A DNA stretch of 64,000 nt. Origin: Streptomyces bathyalis. Its GTDB lineage: Bacteria > Actinomycetota > Actinomycetes > Streptomycetales > Streptomycetaceae. The stretch spans positions 3,534,001 to 3,598,000 of the forward strand of contig NZ_CP048882.1 of the NCBI RefSeq assembly GCF_015910445.1. Direction: 5' to 3'. The notes under the pieces were generated by a model. It saw only the letters and a list, made by a program, of their open reading frames with translations, was not told the DNA's origin and did not search any database. Position numbers and translations under genes: made by a program. Positions 25,865-34,860 of the stretch are shown here, in pieces (position 1 is the stretch's first letter; the number at the start of each line of letters is the position of its first letter).

Positions 25865-28213
25865 ATGACCTTTGTAGCTACAACTGAGCCCCCTCCCTGG
25901 CCACACTGCGGAGAAGGCGCGAGCCCTGACGATCCCAGGGGCTGTATAGGCCGCTCCGTCACCCCCCACACGGCTTGCTTGTCCCACCTTTCACATGCTG
26001 ACCGCTCCGACTACCTGTCCCAACTGTCCGCGGGCGCCGACATAGATCACTCAGGCACGCATTTCACTGCACCCTTGTTGAGTGAACTTCTGGCTGCGAT
26101 ATCAGACCCCAATACACAGAAGCCCCAACTAGGTGAGGCTCTCTTTACGAATGCAGTCTTCGATGATGATGCCCGCTTCGCTGGGGCAGACTTCCAGCGC
26201 TTCGCCGGGTTCACCGGTGCGACATTCGGTGACAATACCGACTTCGCGGCGGCGACCTTTGAGGACTTGGCCGGATTCTCGGGAGCGACTTTCGGCGACA
26301 ACACCAATTTCAGAGCGGCGGTCTTCCAGGGAAGAGCCGACTTCCCGGGTGTAATCTTCGGTGAAACAACCGTGTTCATAGAGGTAATCTTCGATTCGTT
26401 CGTTGCATTCGGGGCAACCTTCGGCGGGTGGGTCAGTTTTGAGCAGGCAATCTTCCTAGTACGTGCCGACTTCTCGGGGGTGACATTCGGAGACTACGCG
26501 TGGTTCGAGAGGGCGTCCTTCGGCGAAAACTCCCCCGCCGCTACGCCTGGATTCAACGAATACATCAACTTCTCGAGGTCTGCCTTCGGCAACAATGCTT
26601 GGTTTCTTGGAGCTACTTTCCATGAAAGAGCTCAATTCGCAAGAGCGAGCTTCAACGACTTTACATGGTTTGCTCAGGCGATATTCCATGGAGAGGCCGT
26701 GTTCGAGCGAGCCACCTTGGGCGATGGGTCGATCTTCACCGGAGCCACATTCAATCAGAGTGCCGAATTCCGAGGCGCGACCTTCGGTAAGAGCACGACA
26801 TTTACAGAGGTAACCTTCGAGGATGGTGAGTTCGCTTCCGCTACCTTCGGTGGAAGCGTGAACCTTTCGAGAACGACCTTCCGCGAGAGCGCCAGCTTCT
26901 CAAAAGTGACCTTCCAGGGAAATGCTGATTTTGCAGCGGCGACTTTCGGTGCCAACACCACGTTCACTGGGGCTAACTTTCAAGAGAACGTCCAGTTCGA
27001 GGGGACAACCTTCTGCAGCAACACGAACTTCGACGAGGTTTCTCTCCATGGAGCGTTCAACGTTACTAAGGCGCTCTTCCAGGGAGATGTCTCATTCCGT
27101 GAGGCACAATTGGGACGGGCGTCAAATTTCGGTCCGCTGGTTTGTTCTAGCAGCGCAAATCTGTCGGGGATGGAGTTCGAGGGTCCGGTCACGATCGAAG
27201 TAGCTGCTAGGCGCGTGGAGTTCCGGGGCACGCGATGGGCCGCAACGGGGGCGATTTGGGTTCGATACGCCGAAGTAGATCTGACTGATGCCTTCTTCGA
27301 ATACCCGCTGAGCGTCACCAGTAGGCGCAGTGCCTTCAAGAGCAAGCTTGGGGAAGAGATCGACGAGTCATCTCTGACCGGTGGTTGGAAGGCGTCAGTA
27401 AAATCGATCCAAGGCGTGGACGCTGCGCATTTGATCCTTAACGATCTCGATCTCACCTCGTGCCTTTTCAGTGGTGCCGTCCACCTGGATCAACTGCGCT
27501 TGGAAGGCGAATACACCCTCCGTCCTACCCCGCCTCGGTGGCACAGGCGAGGCGCGTTCCCTATGCGGTGGTCCCGTCGGTACACCCTTGCCGAGGAGCA
27601 ACATTGGCGGACAGCGGAGGATTGGGCGGGGTGGCAGGCTCCAGCACCGAGTGGGTACGAGGTACTGACTCCGGCGGCGCTTGCGCCGCTGTACCGGCAG
27701 CTACGAAAGTCCCTGGAAGATGGCAAGGACGAACCCGGAGCCGCGGACTTCTACTACGGCGAGATGGAGATGCGCCGTAACAATGTGCAGCGCCCCCGCA
27801 GCGAACGTCTCCTGCTGCATCTCTACTGGGCACTGTCTGGCTACGGCCTCCGAGCGACCCGGGCACTCACTTGGCTTACCCTCGCTATGGGAGCGACCCT
27901 CGTGGCTTTGATGGGCTGGGGGCTACCTAAGCACGAGCCGAAGCCCACAATCACCGGAGAAGTCACACATAGCCGAGCCCGTCTGATAAGCGAAACTCCC
28001 GATCCGATGAACTCTAATGAGCCGCTGTTGCAGCGGTTCACGACGAATCGGTTCGAGAAGTCCCTGCGAGTGGTCATCAACTCGGTCGTCTTCCGCTCCT
28101 CCGGCCAAAACCTGACCACCATTGGGACGTATGTTGAGATGACCTCCCGCTTCGCCGTACCCACGCTCCTCGGTTTGTCAGCCCTAGCCATACGTAGCCG
28201 GGTCAAGCGGTGA
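25865..28213 (+). CDS. large pentapeptide-repeat protein with C-terminal membrane helices
   Basis: The 782-residue protein has a short N-terminal Cys/His region (CGEG, GCIGRSVTPHTACLSHL), then more than 30 A(D/N)F/F-centred repeats (for example ATFGDNTDFAAATFEDLAGF) from about residue 95 to 430. A non-repeat domain follows, then YEVLTPAALAPLYRQLRKSLEDGKDEPGAADFYYGEMEMRR and two C-terminal helices (LTWLTLAMGATLVALMGWGL; AVPTLLGLSALAI). The DNA is less GC-rich than the flanks, a sign of transfer. The layout suggests a membrane-bound beta-helix platform; function unknown. Confidence 0.75.
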   Translation: MTFVATTEPPPWPHCGEGASPDDPRGCIGRSVTPHTACLSHLSHADRSDYLSQLSAGADIDHSGTHFTAPLLSELLAAISDPNTQKPQLGEALFTNAVFDDDARFAGADFQRFAGFTGATFGDNTDFAAATFEDLAGFSGATFGDNTNFRAAVFQGRADFPGVIFGETTVFIEVIFDSFVAFGATFGGWVSFEQAIFLVRADFSGVTFGDYAWFERASFGENSPAATPGFNEYINFSRSAFGNNAWFLGATFHERAQFARASFNDFTWFAQAIFHGEAVFERATLGDGSIFTGATFNQSAEFRGATFGKSTTFTEVTFEDGEFASATFGGSVNLSRTTFRESASFSKVTFQGNADFAAATFGANTTFTGANFQENVQFEGTTFCSNTNFDEVSLHGAFNVTKALFQGDVSFREAQLGRASNFGPLVCSSSANLSGMEFEGPVTIEVAARRVEFRGTRWAATGAIWVRYAEVDLTDAFFEYPLSVTSRRSAFKSKLGEEIDESSLTGGWKASVKSIQGVDAAHLILNDLDLTSCLFSGAVHLDQLRLEGEYTLRPTPPRWHRRGAFPMRWSRRYTLAEEQHWRTAEDWAGWQAPAPSGYEVLTPAALAPLYRQLRKSLEDGKDEPGAADFYYGEMEMRRNNVQRPRSERLLLHLYWALSGYGLRATRALTWLTLAMGATLVALMGWGLPKHEPKPTITGEVTHSRARLISETPDPMNSNEPLLQRFTTNRFEKSLRVVINSVVFRSSGQNLTTIGTYVEMTSRFAVPTLLGLSALAIRSRVKR

Positions 28214-28240
28214 CACTCAGCCAACCCAAAGCGAAAAGAT

Positions 28241-29035
28241 CTAGACCGTTGGACGTCGTGGGTCACGAGCTGGGAGCGAGTAACTCCATCCGAGCTCGAT
28301 AAGCTGGCGAGCTCTCGCATCAATCACGTTCATGCGAGCGTCGCGCTCGTCCTTGTGGGCGTGTGCTGCCTGATTCGTGGCCTGGCCTGGCCACTTGCGG
28401 TACATCAGGCCAACCTCGCGGGTGAAGTAGCCGCGACTGACGGCGTTCAGGGCGAGCAGGAGGCCCGTGTCCTCGGATGCTGGCAGGGCCATCCAGCCGC
28501 CCAGCGCTAGCAGCAGATCGCGTCGGATGCAGAGGGTCGCGGGGTGGACCTGGGCGCGGTAGTCGTGGGCCATCCAGTGCTGGTGGACGGAGCCGCGCTC
28601 GATGGGGCCCTCGTCAGGGTCGCCCTCGAAGCCGACCGTGGAGCCGTCCGGCATGGCGTCGAGGACGCGGGAGGTCGTCCACGCGATATCGGGCTCGCGC
28701 TCGAAGACGGCGATGTCCCGGGCCAGGGCGCCCGGGGTGAGCATGTCGTCGGCGTCGAGGACCTTGACCAACTCGCCACGTGCGCGGGCGAGTCCCATGG
28801 TGCGGGCGACGCCGGGGCCGCCGCGCCGGCCCTGGGCGAAGCTCACCCGCGGGTCGTCGGGGACGAGTTCGGCGACCTGGTCTGTCTCGCCGTCCTCCTG
28901 GATGACCCACTGCCACTCCCACCCGTCCGGCAACTCTTGCTCCTGGAGCGACCGATACGCGTCCGGCAGATGGTGAGCGCCGGGTGCGTGGACAGCCGTG
29001 AGCACAACGATGCGCTGCTGCAAGGTGGTTACCAC
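28241..29035 (-). CDS. family 2 glycosyltransferase
   Basis: The 264-residue protein has a GT-A fold: IVVLTAVHAPGAHHLPDAYRSLQEQ, then VARTMGLARARGELVKVLDADDML, with DADD as the metal-binding DxD motif, and a C-terminal YFTREVGLMYRKWPGQ. GTG 29035 overlaps the GntR stop by 7 nt; TTG 29023 is an alternative. It is probably co-transcribed with the GntR gene. The acceptor is unknown. Confidence 0.78.
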   Translation of the reverse strand: MVTTLQQRIVVLTAVHAPGAHHLPDAYRSLQEQELPDGWEWQWVIQEDGETDQVAELVPDDPRVSFAQGRRGGPGVARTMGLARARGELVKVLDADDMLTPGALARDIAVFEREPDIAWTTSRVLDAMPDGSTVGFEGDPDEGPIERGSVHQHWMAHDYRAQVHPATLCIRRDLLLALGGWMALPASEDTGLLLALNAVSRGYFTREVGLMYRKWPGQATNQAAHAHKDERDARMNVIDARARQLIELGWSYSLPARDPRRPTV

Positions 29036-29817
29036 CGATCCAGTGGGGTCACGAAGGTCATTTGCGTGCGGTCGCCGGGGAGGATGACGTCCGACATCTC
29101 CACGAGGCGGTCCTTGGTGCCGTACGAGAACTTGCGGAGGACGAGCACCGCTGTGCCCGGAGGCAGCTCCAGTTCCTCGGCCTCTTCGGCGGAGGGCGGG
29201 CGCGCAGTGACGCGTTCCTCTATGCGGTCGAGTTCGATGCCGACCGTGTAGAGCTGGTTCTGTGTGCCGCCCGGCCACGGCTCGTTCGTCTCGTCGAGCA
29301 GGTCGGGGTTCTTCGCGACCATGTCGCGGACGAGGTATGAGGTCACAAGGGTGAAGGGCGCCGGCTCGGCGCTGTAGCGCGTCCGGTACGTGCGCCGAAG
29401 CATGGTCGTGCCCTCGGGTACGCCGAAGGCGGTCGCAATGTCTTCGTTCGCCGGGATCTGCTCGTACTTCGCATGGAAGACGAGGTCATCGACCGTCAGG
29501 CCGGTGTCGTGCTCGGTCGATCCCGTCTCCAGCCGCTGCGCTTCAGGCTCGCGGGCGCGGTCCTTCTCCCACTGGTGGCGCTCGTTGCTGCGCGACACCA
29601 GCTTCCGCGGCGTACGCACGAAGGTGCCGCGGCCGTGCTTCTTCTCGACGAGACCTTCGGCCTCCAGCTGCGCGAGCGCCTGGCGCACCGTCGGCAGCCC
29701 TTTGTTGTAGCGCTCCACGAGCTTGGCCTCGGTGGGCAGCTTGTCGCCCGGCTTCAGCTCACCTGCGCGGATGGGGCGCCGGAAGTCATCCGCGATCCGC
29801 TCGTACGCCTTCGCCAT
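29029..29817 (-). CDS. GntR-family regulator (third of three), divergent from the transfer operon
   Basis: The 262-residue protein starts AKAYERIADDFRRPIRAGELKPGDKLPTEAKLVERYNKGLPTVRQALAQLEAEGLVEKKHGRGTFV, a GntR winged helix, and ends with a UTRA-like domain (PPGTAVLVLRKFSYGTKDRLVEMSDVILPGDR). Two near-identical palindromes sit 42 and 93 nt upstream of its start, between it and the transfer genes. It is the best candidate for the KorSA-like repressor of this backbone. Confidence 0.87.
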   Translation of the reverse strand: MAKAYERIADDFRRPIRAGELKPGDKLPTEAKLVERYNKGLPTVRQALAQLEAEGLVEKKHGRGTFVRTPRKLVSRSNERHQWEKDRAREPEAQRLETGSTEHDTGLTVDDLVFHAKYEQIPANEDIATAFGVPEGTTMLRRTYRTRYSAEPAPFTLVTSYLVRDMVAKNPDLLDETNEPWPGGTQNQLYTVGIELDRIEERVTARPPSAEEAEELELPPGTAVLVLRKFSYGTKDRLVEMSDVILPGDRTQMTFVTPLDRW

Positions 29818-29858
29818 GGCTACTCACCGTTCCGTTCTCTCGAGGACCCCAGCATACG

Positions 29859-29925
29859 AGTCATCAAGAGGACTTGACGAGTCGGGGGGAGGAACGTCAT
29901 AGTCGATCGAGTCATCAAGATGACT
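29859..29925. promoter_or_regulatory. two GntR-type operator palindromes
   Basis: AGTCATCAAGAGGACT (29859-29874) and AGTCATCAAGATGACT (29910-29925) share the pattern AGTCATC-AA-GATGACT, a palindrome with 7-bp arms; the second is perfect. Centres are 51 bp apart, about five helical turns. A weaker half-site (ACCTCTTGATGG) follows at about 29936. They lie in the 462-nt gap 29818-30279, which holds no gene. Confidence 0.6.
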
Positions 29926-30213
29926 TGAGGACAAGACCTCTTGATGGTGGCTCGGGCGCTGCATGCCTGCCCTCGCGGTAGGTGCGGCGGCCGGTGAGCG
30001 CCCGGAGGGCCTGGTGACAGAGGCCCGAAGGAAGCGCCTGTGGCTTGAGAACTCAACAGAGTGCACCTGGACGAATGAGTGCTTTTGATCTCCGGCATCG
30101 CCTTCGTGAAGGCATGTCGGAGGTCATGACCACTCGTTCGCCGACGAGGTGAGTGGTCCCTGCGCAAGCCATCGCGCGACGGCACAGCCGTGCTGATCGC
30201 GCCCACGCGGGGG

Positions 30214-30245
30214 AGCGGCCAACGGATCAGGAAGCCCGCTGCCCC
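30214..30245 (+). repeat. hairpin repeat copy 1 (before the gene at 30280)
   Basis: The block AGCGGCCAACGGATCAGG followed by AAGCCCGCTGCCCC is identical to 35882-35913. With its flanks it forms a stem of about 10 bp with one mismatch. It lies 35 nt before a start codon, so it is part of a leader, not a downstream terminator. Confidence 0.6.
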
Positions 30246-30279
30246 GAGTCCCATCCCACCGACGAGACGAGGAGAGAGC

Positions 30280-30588
30280 ATGCGTGCCTACGCAGGCGAT
30301 CAGGAGGCCTGGCAAGCCTCCGAGTTCGAGGAACTGGCCTTGAGTTTCGAGGAACCCGCCGAGTCCTTCCGGGACTTGTTCCTCGGCTTTCCCGGTGAGC
30401 CGTACGAGGCGCGGGAGGCCCGTCTGGCTGCCGCTCATGACGTGCTCGCGGAGCTCGACGAGCTGGGGCAGCACGACGAGATCGCCCGGGTGAACGCCGA
30501 TTACGCCGCGGCGCTCCGCGACGTCGCGCCGCTGTGGGAGCACCCCTCGAAGCGGGCCCGGCTGCCGTGGACCAAGGGAGCGGCGTGA
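30280..30588 (+). CDS. small acidic transfer-operon protein
   Basis: The 102-residue protein (MRAYAGDQEAWQASEFEELALSFEEPAESFRDLFLGFPGEPYEAREARL) is acidic and helical. GAGGAGAGAG precedes ATG 30280. Its stop overlaps the GTG start of the DUF2637 gene (GTGA). It is the first gene of the rightward operon. No family recognised. Confidence 0.55.
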   Translation: MRAYAGDQEAWQASEFEELALSFEEPAESFRDLFLGFPGEPYEAREARLAAAHDVLAELDELGQHDEIARVNADYAAALRDVAPLWEHPSKRARLPWTKGAA

Positions 30589-31565
30589 CCGCCCCTGAGC
30601 CTCCGCCCTTCGGCAAGGCGGAGAAGGCACTACTCGTCGCGGTGGTTCCGGCGGGCGTCGGTGTCGGCGGTCTCGGGCTGGCGACGTCCTTCGGTTCCGT
30701 CGCTCGCGCCGCCGAACGCTGGGGCTTCGTCCACCCATGGATGCTGCCGGTCGGGATCGACGCGGCGATTCCCGTGTTCACCGCGGCCAACCTGCTGCTC
30801 ATCAGGCTGGACATGCGCCTGTCGTGGGTGCGTTGGGTGCCGTGGGCGCTCACGTTCGTCACGTGTTGGCTCAACGTCGCGGCCGGCGACAGCCTCTCCG
30901 CGAAGGTCGCGCACGGCACGATGCCGCTGCTCTGGGTCGGCCTCTCCGAAGTCGTCGCGCACGTCTACGCCGTACGCATCGGAGCCGCCACGGGCGCCCG
31001 GATGGAACGCATCCGGCGCTCCCGATGGCTGCTCGCTCCCCGCTCGACGTTCTCCCTGTGGCGCCGCATGACGCTGTGGGAGATCACCAGCTACCGCGAG
31101 GCGCTGGAGCGGGAGAAGGAACGGCAGCTCGCTCGGGCCGGTCTTCGCGAACGGTACGGGCGGCGCTGGCGCCGTGAGGCGCCGTTGCGGGAGCGCGTGC
31201 TGCTCAAGCTCGGGGACGTGGCTCCAGATGGGGCGCTTGCCGAGCAGGACGAAGCGCAGGCCGGGAGCGGCGAGGAGGAGTCCGGCGCGGGACCGAAGGC
31301 GGCCAGGCCGCCTCGTCGACGGTCTGCTCGGCGCAAGTCGTCGGGCGGCAAGGCGTGGCCTTCCTTCGAGCAGCACTTGGTCAAGGCCCGTGAGGCGACA
31401 GCCGATTGGCCCGACGCAGCGCTCACCGCGGAGCGCATCCGTGACGCCGTCGGCTGCGGACAGTCCCGCTCCCGCGAGCTCCGAGAGGAGCTGAGGGCGG
31501 AGCGCCGACAGCGCACGAACGAAGAGGAACGACCCCCGGAGCTGGAGCCGACAGCGGCGAGCTGA
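30585..31565 (+). CDS. DUF2637 membrane protein (SpdB/Tra-associated)
   Basis: The 326-residue protein has four transmembrane helices in the first 130 residues (ALLVAVVPAGVGVGGLGLA; MLPVGIDAAIPVFTAANLLLI; VPWALTFVTCWLNVAAG; MPLLWVGLSEVVAHVYAV), which is the DUF2637 domain, then a basic, Lys/Arg-rich tail and a C-terminal helix-turn-helix-like segment (LTAERIRDAVGCGQSRSRELREEL). DUF2637 proteins accompany FtsK-type Tra proteins on AICEs and plasmids and may help spread within mycelium. GTG 30585 is coupled to the preceding stop. Confidence 0.72.
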   Translation: MTAPEPPPFGKAEKALLVAVVPAGVGVGGLGLATSFGSVARAAERWGFVHPWMLPVGIDAAIPVFTAANLLLIRLDMRLSWVRWVPWALTFVTCWLNVAAGDSLSAKVAHGTMPLLWVGLSEVVAHVYAVRIGAATGARMERIRRSRWLLAPRSTFSLWRRMTLWEITSYREALEREKERQLARAGLRERYGRRWRREAPLRERVLLKLGDVAPDGALAEQDEAQAGSGEEESGAGPKAARPPRRRSARRKSSGGKAWPSFEQHLVKAREATADWPDAALTAERIRDAVGCGQSRSRELREELRAERRQRTNEEERPPELEPTAAS

Positions 31566-31709
31566 TTCGTAGAGCTCGTTCGGCCGACCCGGTCGGCCGA
31601 CGGCCGCGACTCGACTCGCGTACGCGAAACCGCTCATGCGCCGGGCCCGGCTGACGTACCTACCACAGCAGCAGCCGGGCCCGGCCCTCCCAACAGGAAG
31701 GACGTGCCA

Positions 31710-33890
31710 GTGAACCATGACGACGAGAACGAACTCTTCGAACGACTCGAATCAGAAATGGCGGTCGAAGACTCCAATGACGTGGTCGACCTGAAGGAGA
31801 AGCGGTCGGCCCGCTCCGAGGCGACCGAGTCGGCGACATCCGCTCCCGATGAGTCCGGTGACCCGACCGCGCGACCGGCGGTCGACAAGCCCGACGGTCC
31901 GTCGGGCCCCAGCTTCATGGATCGTGTGCGCGGCGCCAAGCGTCGGCCAGTGCTCCCGGCGTGGGCCACCTCCAAGCCGGAGTTCGTCACCGCTGCCGGC
32001 TGGCTCGCGGGCCACACCTGGCACACGGCCGCGTACCACGGGGTGCGCCTCCCCTGGTACGGGATGCGGCTGAGCGCTCAATCTCCGCGCGGCGCAGCTC
32101 AGTTCGTCGGCGGGACGATGCGATGGCTTGCCGATCGGGAAGGCGACCCACTGCGCGCCGCTGCCGCCAGGCGCGAAGACGTCGCCGAGTACCTGAAGCT
32201 CAGCCGGCAGCGCGACCGACGCGTCCGCTGGCGCACACTCGTCGCCGTCGCAGCCTCGATCGTGGGGATGTCGACGGCCATGTCCCTGTACGTGCTCGCT
32301 CCCGCCTGGCTGTTCGCCCTCTCGGGAGCCGTGGTCACGTTGGCCCTCGGCTGGCTCGGCCAGCCCGCCGACGCACCCGTGGTCCACCGGGCCGTCGAGA
32401 TCCCGAAGGTCCAGAAGCTGACCAGCGACATCGTGCTCAGGGCGCTCGGTTCGCTCGGCATCGGCCAGATCAACCAGGCCATCGCCAAGGGCCGGGACCC
32501 GCTGACGTTCACCGCACCGATCACCAGGGATGGGCCCGGCTGGCGCGCCGAAGGCGACCTGCCGTTCGGCGTGACGGTGGCGGATGTCGTCGACAAGCGG
32601 GACAAGCTCGCTTCCGGGCTGCGCCGCCCGCTCGGCTGCGTATGGCCGGACGCCGTGCCCGACGAGCACACCGGCCGTCTGGTGCTGTGGGTCGGGGATC
32701 AGGACATGTCGAAGGCCAAGCAGCCGGCTTGGCCGCTCGCGAAGTCCGGTTCGGCCGACCTGTTCAAGCCCGTCGCGTTCGGCACCGACCAGCGGGGACG
32801 TTGGGTGGAGATCACGCTCATGTACATCGCGGGCGTGATCGGCGCGATCCCGCGCATGGGCAAGACGTTCCTTCTTCGGCTCCTGCTCCTGATCGCAGCG
32901 CTCGACCCCCGGGCCGAGCTGCACCTGTTCGACCTCAAGGGCACCGGCGACCTCGGACCGCTGGAGCAGGTCGCCTACCGCTACCGGGCAGGGGATGACG
33001 ACGAGGACATCCTCTACATACTCGCCGACCTGCGGGAACTGCGCGGTGAGCTGCGGCGCCGGGCTAAGGTCATCCGCTCTTTGCCGCGGGACCTGTGCCC
33101 GGAGTCGAAGGTGACCAGCGATCTGGCGTCGAAGAAGTCCCTGGGGCTGCACCCGGTCGTGGTCGGCGTCGACGAGTGCCAAGTCCTCTTCGAACACCCC
33201 AAGTACGGCGAGGAGATCAAGGAAATCTGCACCGACATCACCAAGCGCGGCCCGGCGCTCGGCTTCGTGCAGCTCCTCTCGACACAGCGCCCGGACAAGG
33301 ACGCTCTCCCGCCCGGGATCGGGGCCAACGCATCCGCGCGGTTCTGCCTCAAGGTCCTGGGACAGATCGAGAACGACATGGTGCTCGGCACGGGCGCGTA
33401 CAAGCGCGGCGTACGGGCCACCATGTTCGCCTGGGCGGACAAGGGCATCCACTACTTCGTAGGGGAGGGCGCCGACGCCCGCATCGTCCGCTCCGTGTAC
33501 GCGGACGCCGTCATCGCCGAACGCATCGCGCTGCGGGGCAGGAAACTGCGGGAGGACGCCGGAACTCTCGCCGGGCACGCGCTCGGCGAGGAGTTGGAAG
33601 CCGATCCCGCCGCCTCGTACGACCTGCTCGCCGACATCCTCGCCGTCCTCAGCCGCAAGGAATCCAAGCTGTGGTCCGACGAAGTCGCCTCGCGGCTGGC
33701 CGAGTTGCGGCCGGAGATCTACGGCGAGTGGGGTGCCGAGCAACTCACCTCGGCGCTCAAGCCGTACGGGATCAACACGATCCAGATCGGGCGCCGCGTC
33801 GACGGCAAGGTCGTCAACCGGCGAGGCATCGCCCGCGCCGACATCACGAAAGCCGTCGCGGAACGTGACGGAAAGCCCGACGCCGCATGA
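31710..33890 (+). CDS. tra: FtsK/SpoIIIE-type DNA translocase (TraB-like), first element
   Basis: The 726-residue protein has an acidic N-terminal tail, two transmembrane helices (LVAVAASIVGMSTAMSLYVLAPAWLFALSGAVVTLAL), then the motor domain with Walker A GAIPRMGKT and Walker B PVVVGVDECQVLF, and the RPDKDALP block. A C-terminal winged-helix-like part (EVASRLAELRPEIYGEWGAEQLTSALKPYG) may recognise the transfer locus. Such proteins move double-stranded plasmid DNA between mycelia without nicking. GTG 31710 has AGGAAG 9 nt upstream. Confidence 0.88.
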   Translation: MNHDDENELFERLESEMAVEDSNDVVDLKEKRSARSEATESATSAPDESGDPTARPAVDKPDGPSGPSFMDRVRGAKRRPVLPAWATSKPEFVTAAGWLAGHTWHTAAYHGVRLPWYGMRLSAQSPRGAAQFVGGTMRWLADREGDPLRAAAARREDVAEYLKLSRQRDRRVRWRTLVAVAASIVGMSTAMSLYVLAPAWLFALSGAVVTLALGWLGQPADAPVVHRAVEIPKVQKLTSDIVLRALGSLGIGQINQAIAKGRDPLTFTAPITRDGPGWRAEGDLPFGVTVADVVDKRDKLASGLRRPLGCVWPDAVPDEHTGRLVLWVGDQDMSKAKQPAWPLAKSGSADLFKPVAFGTDQRGRWVEITLMYIAGVIGAIPRMGKTFLLRLLLLIAALDPRAELHLFDLKGTGDLGPLEQVAYRYRAGDDDEDILYILADLRELRGELRRRAKVIRSLPRDLCPESKVTSDLASKKSLGLHPVVVGVDECQVLFEHPKYGEEIKEICTDITKRGPALGFVQLLSTQRPDKDALPPGIGANASARFCLKVLGQIENDMVLGTGAYKRGVRATMFAWADKGIHYFVGEGADARIVRSVYADAVIAERIALRGRKLREDAGTLAGHALGEELEADPAASYDLLADILAVLSRKESKLWSDEVASRLAELRPEIYGEWGAEQLTSALKPYGINTIQIGRRVDGKVVNRRGIARADITKAVAERDGKPDAA

Positions 33891-34030
33891 CGCTCGGAGC
33901 CGCTTCCGCTAGCAGCATGCCTCGCTAACGTTAGCGGCCCCGCTAGCGCGCCATTCCCTATGCGACCAGGCCGCTAGCGGATAGCGGCCTGGTCCGGGGA
34001 GACCCTTCAACCGCCGCTCAGGGGGACTTC
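33891..34030. promoter_or_regulatory. CGCTAGC repeat cluster and hairpin after tra (candidate clt)
   Basis: The 140-nt gap carries CCGCTAGC three times (about 33909, 33943, 33971), a CGCTAACGTTAGCG palindrome and a perfect hairpin with arms ACCAGGCCGCTA (33965-33976) and TAGCGGCCTGGT (33982-33993). Short repeats next to an FtsK-type tra gene fit the cis-acting transfer locus recognised by TraB-like proteins; the hairpin may also terminate transcription. Confidence 0.45.
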
Positions 34031-34288
34031 ATGACCTCGACGCTCGACGCTATCGCCGGTCTGCTCTTCATCACTCTCAGCTACGCGGCGCTCTGCGCCG
34101 TCTCGCCGTTCGGTGACTGCCGCAGGTGCCGCGGCTTCGGCTTCCATGTCCGCCGCAACCGCCGCGGACGCATCAAGCGCGGCCCCGACTGCCGCCGCTG
34201 CCGCGGTCACGGCAAGCGCATCCGGATCGGCCGGCACCTCTACAACCTCGTCGCCCGCCTGCACCGCGACCACTCCCAGACGCTCTGA
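34031..34288 (+). CDS. small membrane protein with two CxxC zinc motifs
   Basis: The 85-residue protein has an N-terminal helix (LDAIAGLLFITLSYAALCAV) and then CRRCRGFGF...CRRCRGHGKRIR, two CxxCxGxG motifs as in DnaJ zinc fingers, in a basic context. Small zinc-finger proteins of this sort are usual in AICE transfer regions. Confidence 0.6.
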   Translation: MTSTLDAIAGLLFITLSYAALCAVSPFGDCRRCRGFGFHVRRNRRGRIKRGPDCRRCRGHGKRIRIGRHLYNLVARLHRDHSQTL

Positions 34289-34320
34289 CCGCCGGACCGC
34301 CCGGCAGAAAGGACCCGATC

Positions 34321-34503
34321 GTGGTCACGCTCTCGCTCGTGCTGCTCTTCGGCTTCATCGTCGCGCTGCTGCTCAAGTACCGCGCGGTGAGCGCCGGTGC
34401 GGCCGTCGCCTCACTGCTTTTCGGCTTCTACCTCGCCAACACGCCCGCTGCAGGGCCCATCAACCAGGTCATGACCGCCCTCGCAACCGCCATCGGCAAC
34501 TGA
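34321..34503 (+). CDS. 60-residue membrane protein of the transfer region
   Basis: GTG 34321 follows GAAAGGA. The product is two hydrophobic helices (LSLVLLFGFIVALLL and AGAAVASLLFGFYLA) with the ending NTPAAGPINQVMTALATAIGN. It resembles the small membrane protein 50365-50517 of the second element (FLIANSPLGPALDTL), supporting a shared spread/transfer role. Confidence 0.6.
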   Translation: MVTLSLVLLFGFIVALLLKYRAVSAGAAVASLLFGFYLANTPAAGPINQVMTALATAIGN

Positions 34504-34521
34504 CAGCGAAGGAGCCCGATC

Positions 34522-34785
34522 ATGTGCAACTCGACCAACGCCGCCACGCGCACGTCGTCCGCGTCGGCCTCGTCCCAGATCTCCCTGACCGCCGCTGGCG
34601 AATTGCGCGACGCGCTTTCCGCATTGCAGCGCGGCAACGCCGCGGTCGCCGTCTCCGCCCTCATGGCAATCGACGCCGAGTCGTGGGCCGCTATGGAAGC
34701 GCGCCTGGCCGCCGTCGGCGGAGACCTCCGCGAACTCCTCGAAACCGCCGGCGAGAACGCGCCCGTACGGCTTCCGCTGCACTGA
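34522..34785 (+). CDS. small hypothetical protein of the transfer operon
   Basis: The 87-residue protein starts at ATG 34522 with AAGGAG upstream. It is Ser/Ala-rich at the N-terminus and helical afterwards (LRDALSALQRGNAAVAVSALMAIDAESWAAMEARLAAVGGDLRELL). Function unknown. Confidence 0.5.
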   Translation: MCNSTNAATRTSSASASSQISLTAAGELRDALSALQRGNAAVAVSALMAIDAESWAAMEARLAAVGGDLRELLETAGENAPVRLPLH

Positions 34786-34860
34786 CCGCTTCCGTACGGC
34801 CGTCGCCATCGGCCGTACGGAAACACCTCGTTCCCTGCTCCTGCCACCTGGAGAACTTCC

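Noticed and set aside
31752..33743. 663-residue minus-strand frame opposite tra
   Set aside because: It is a shadow of the FtsK-type gene with no recognisable domain.
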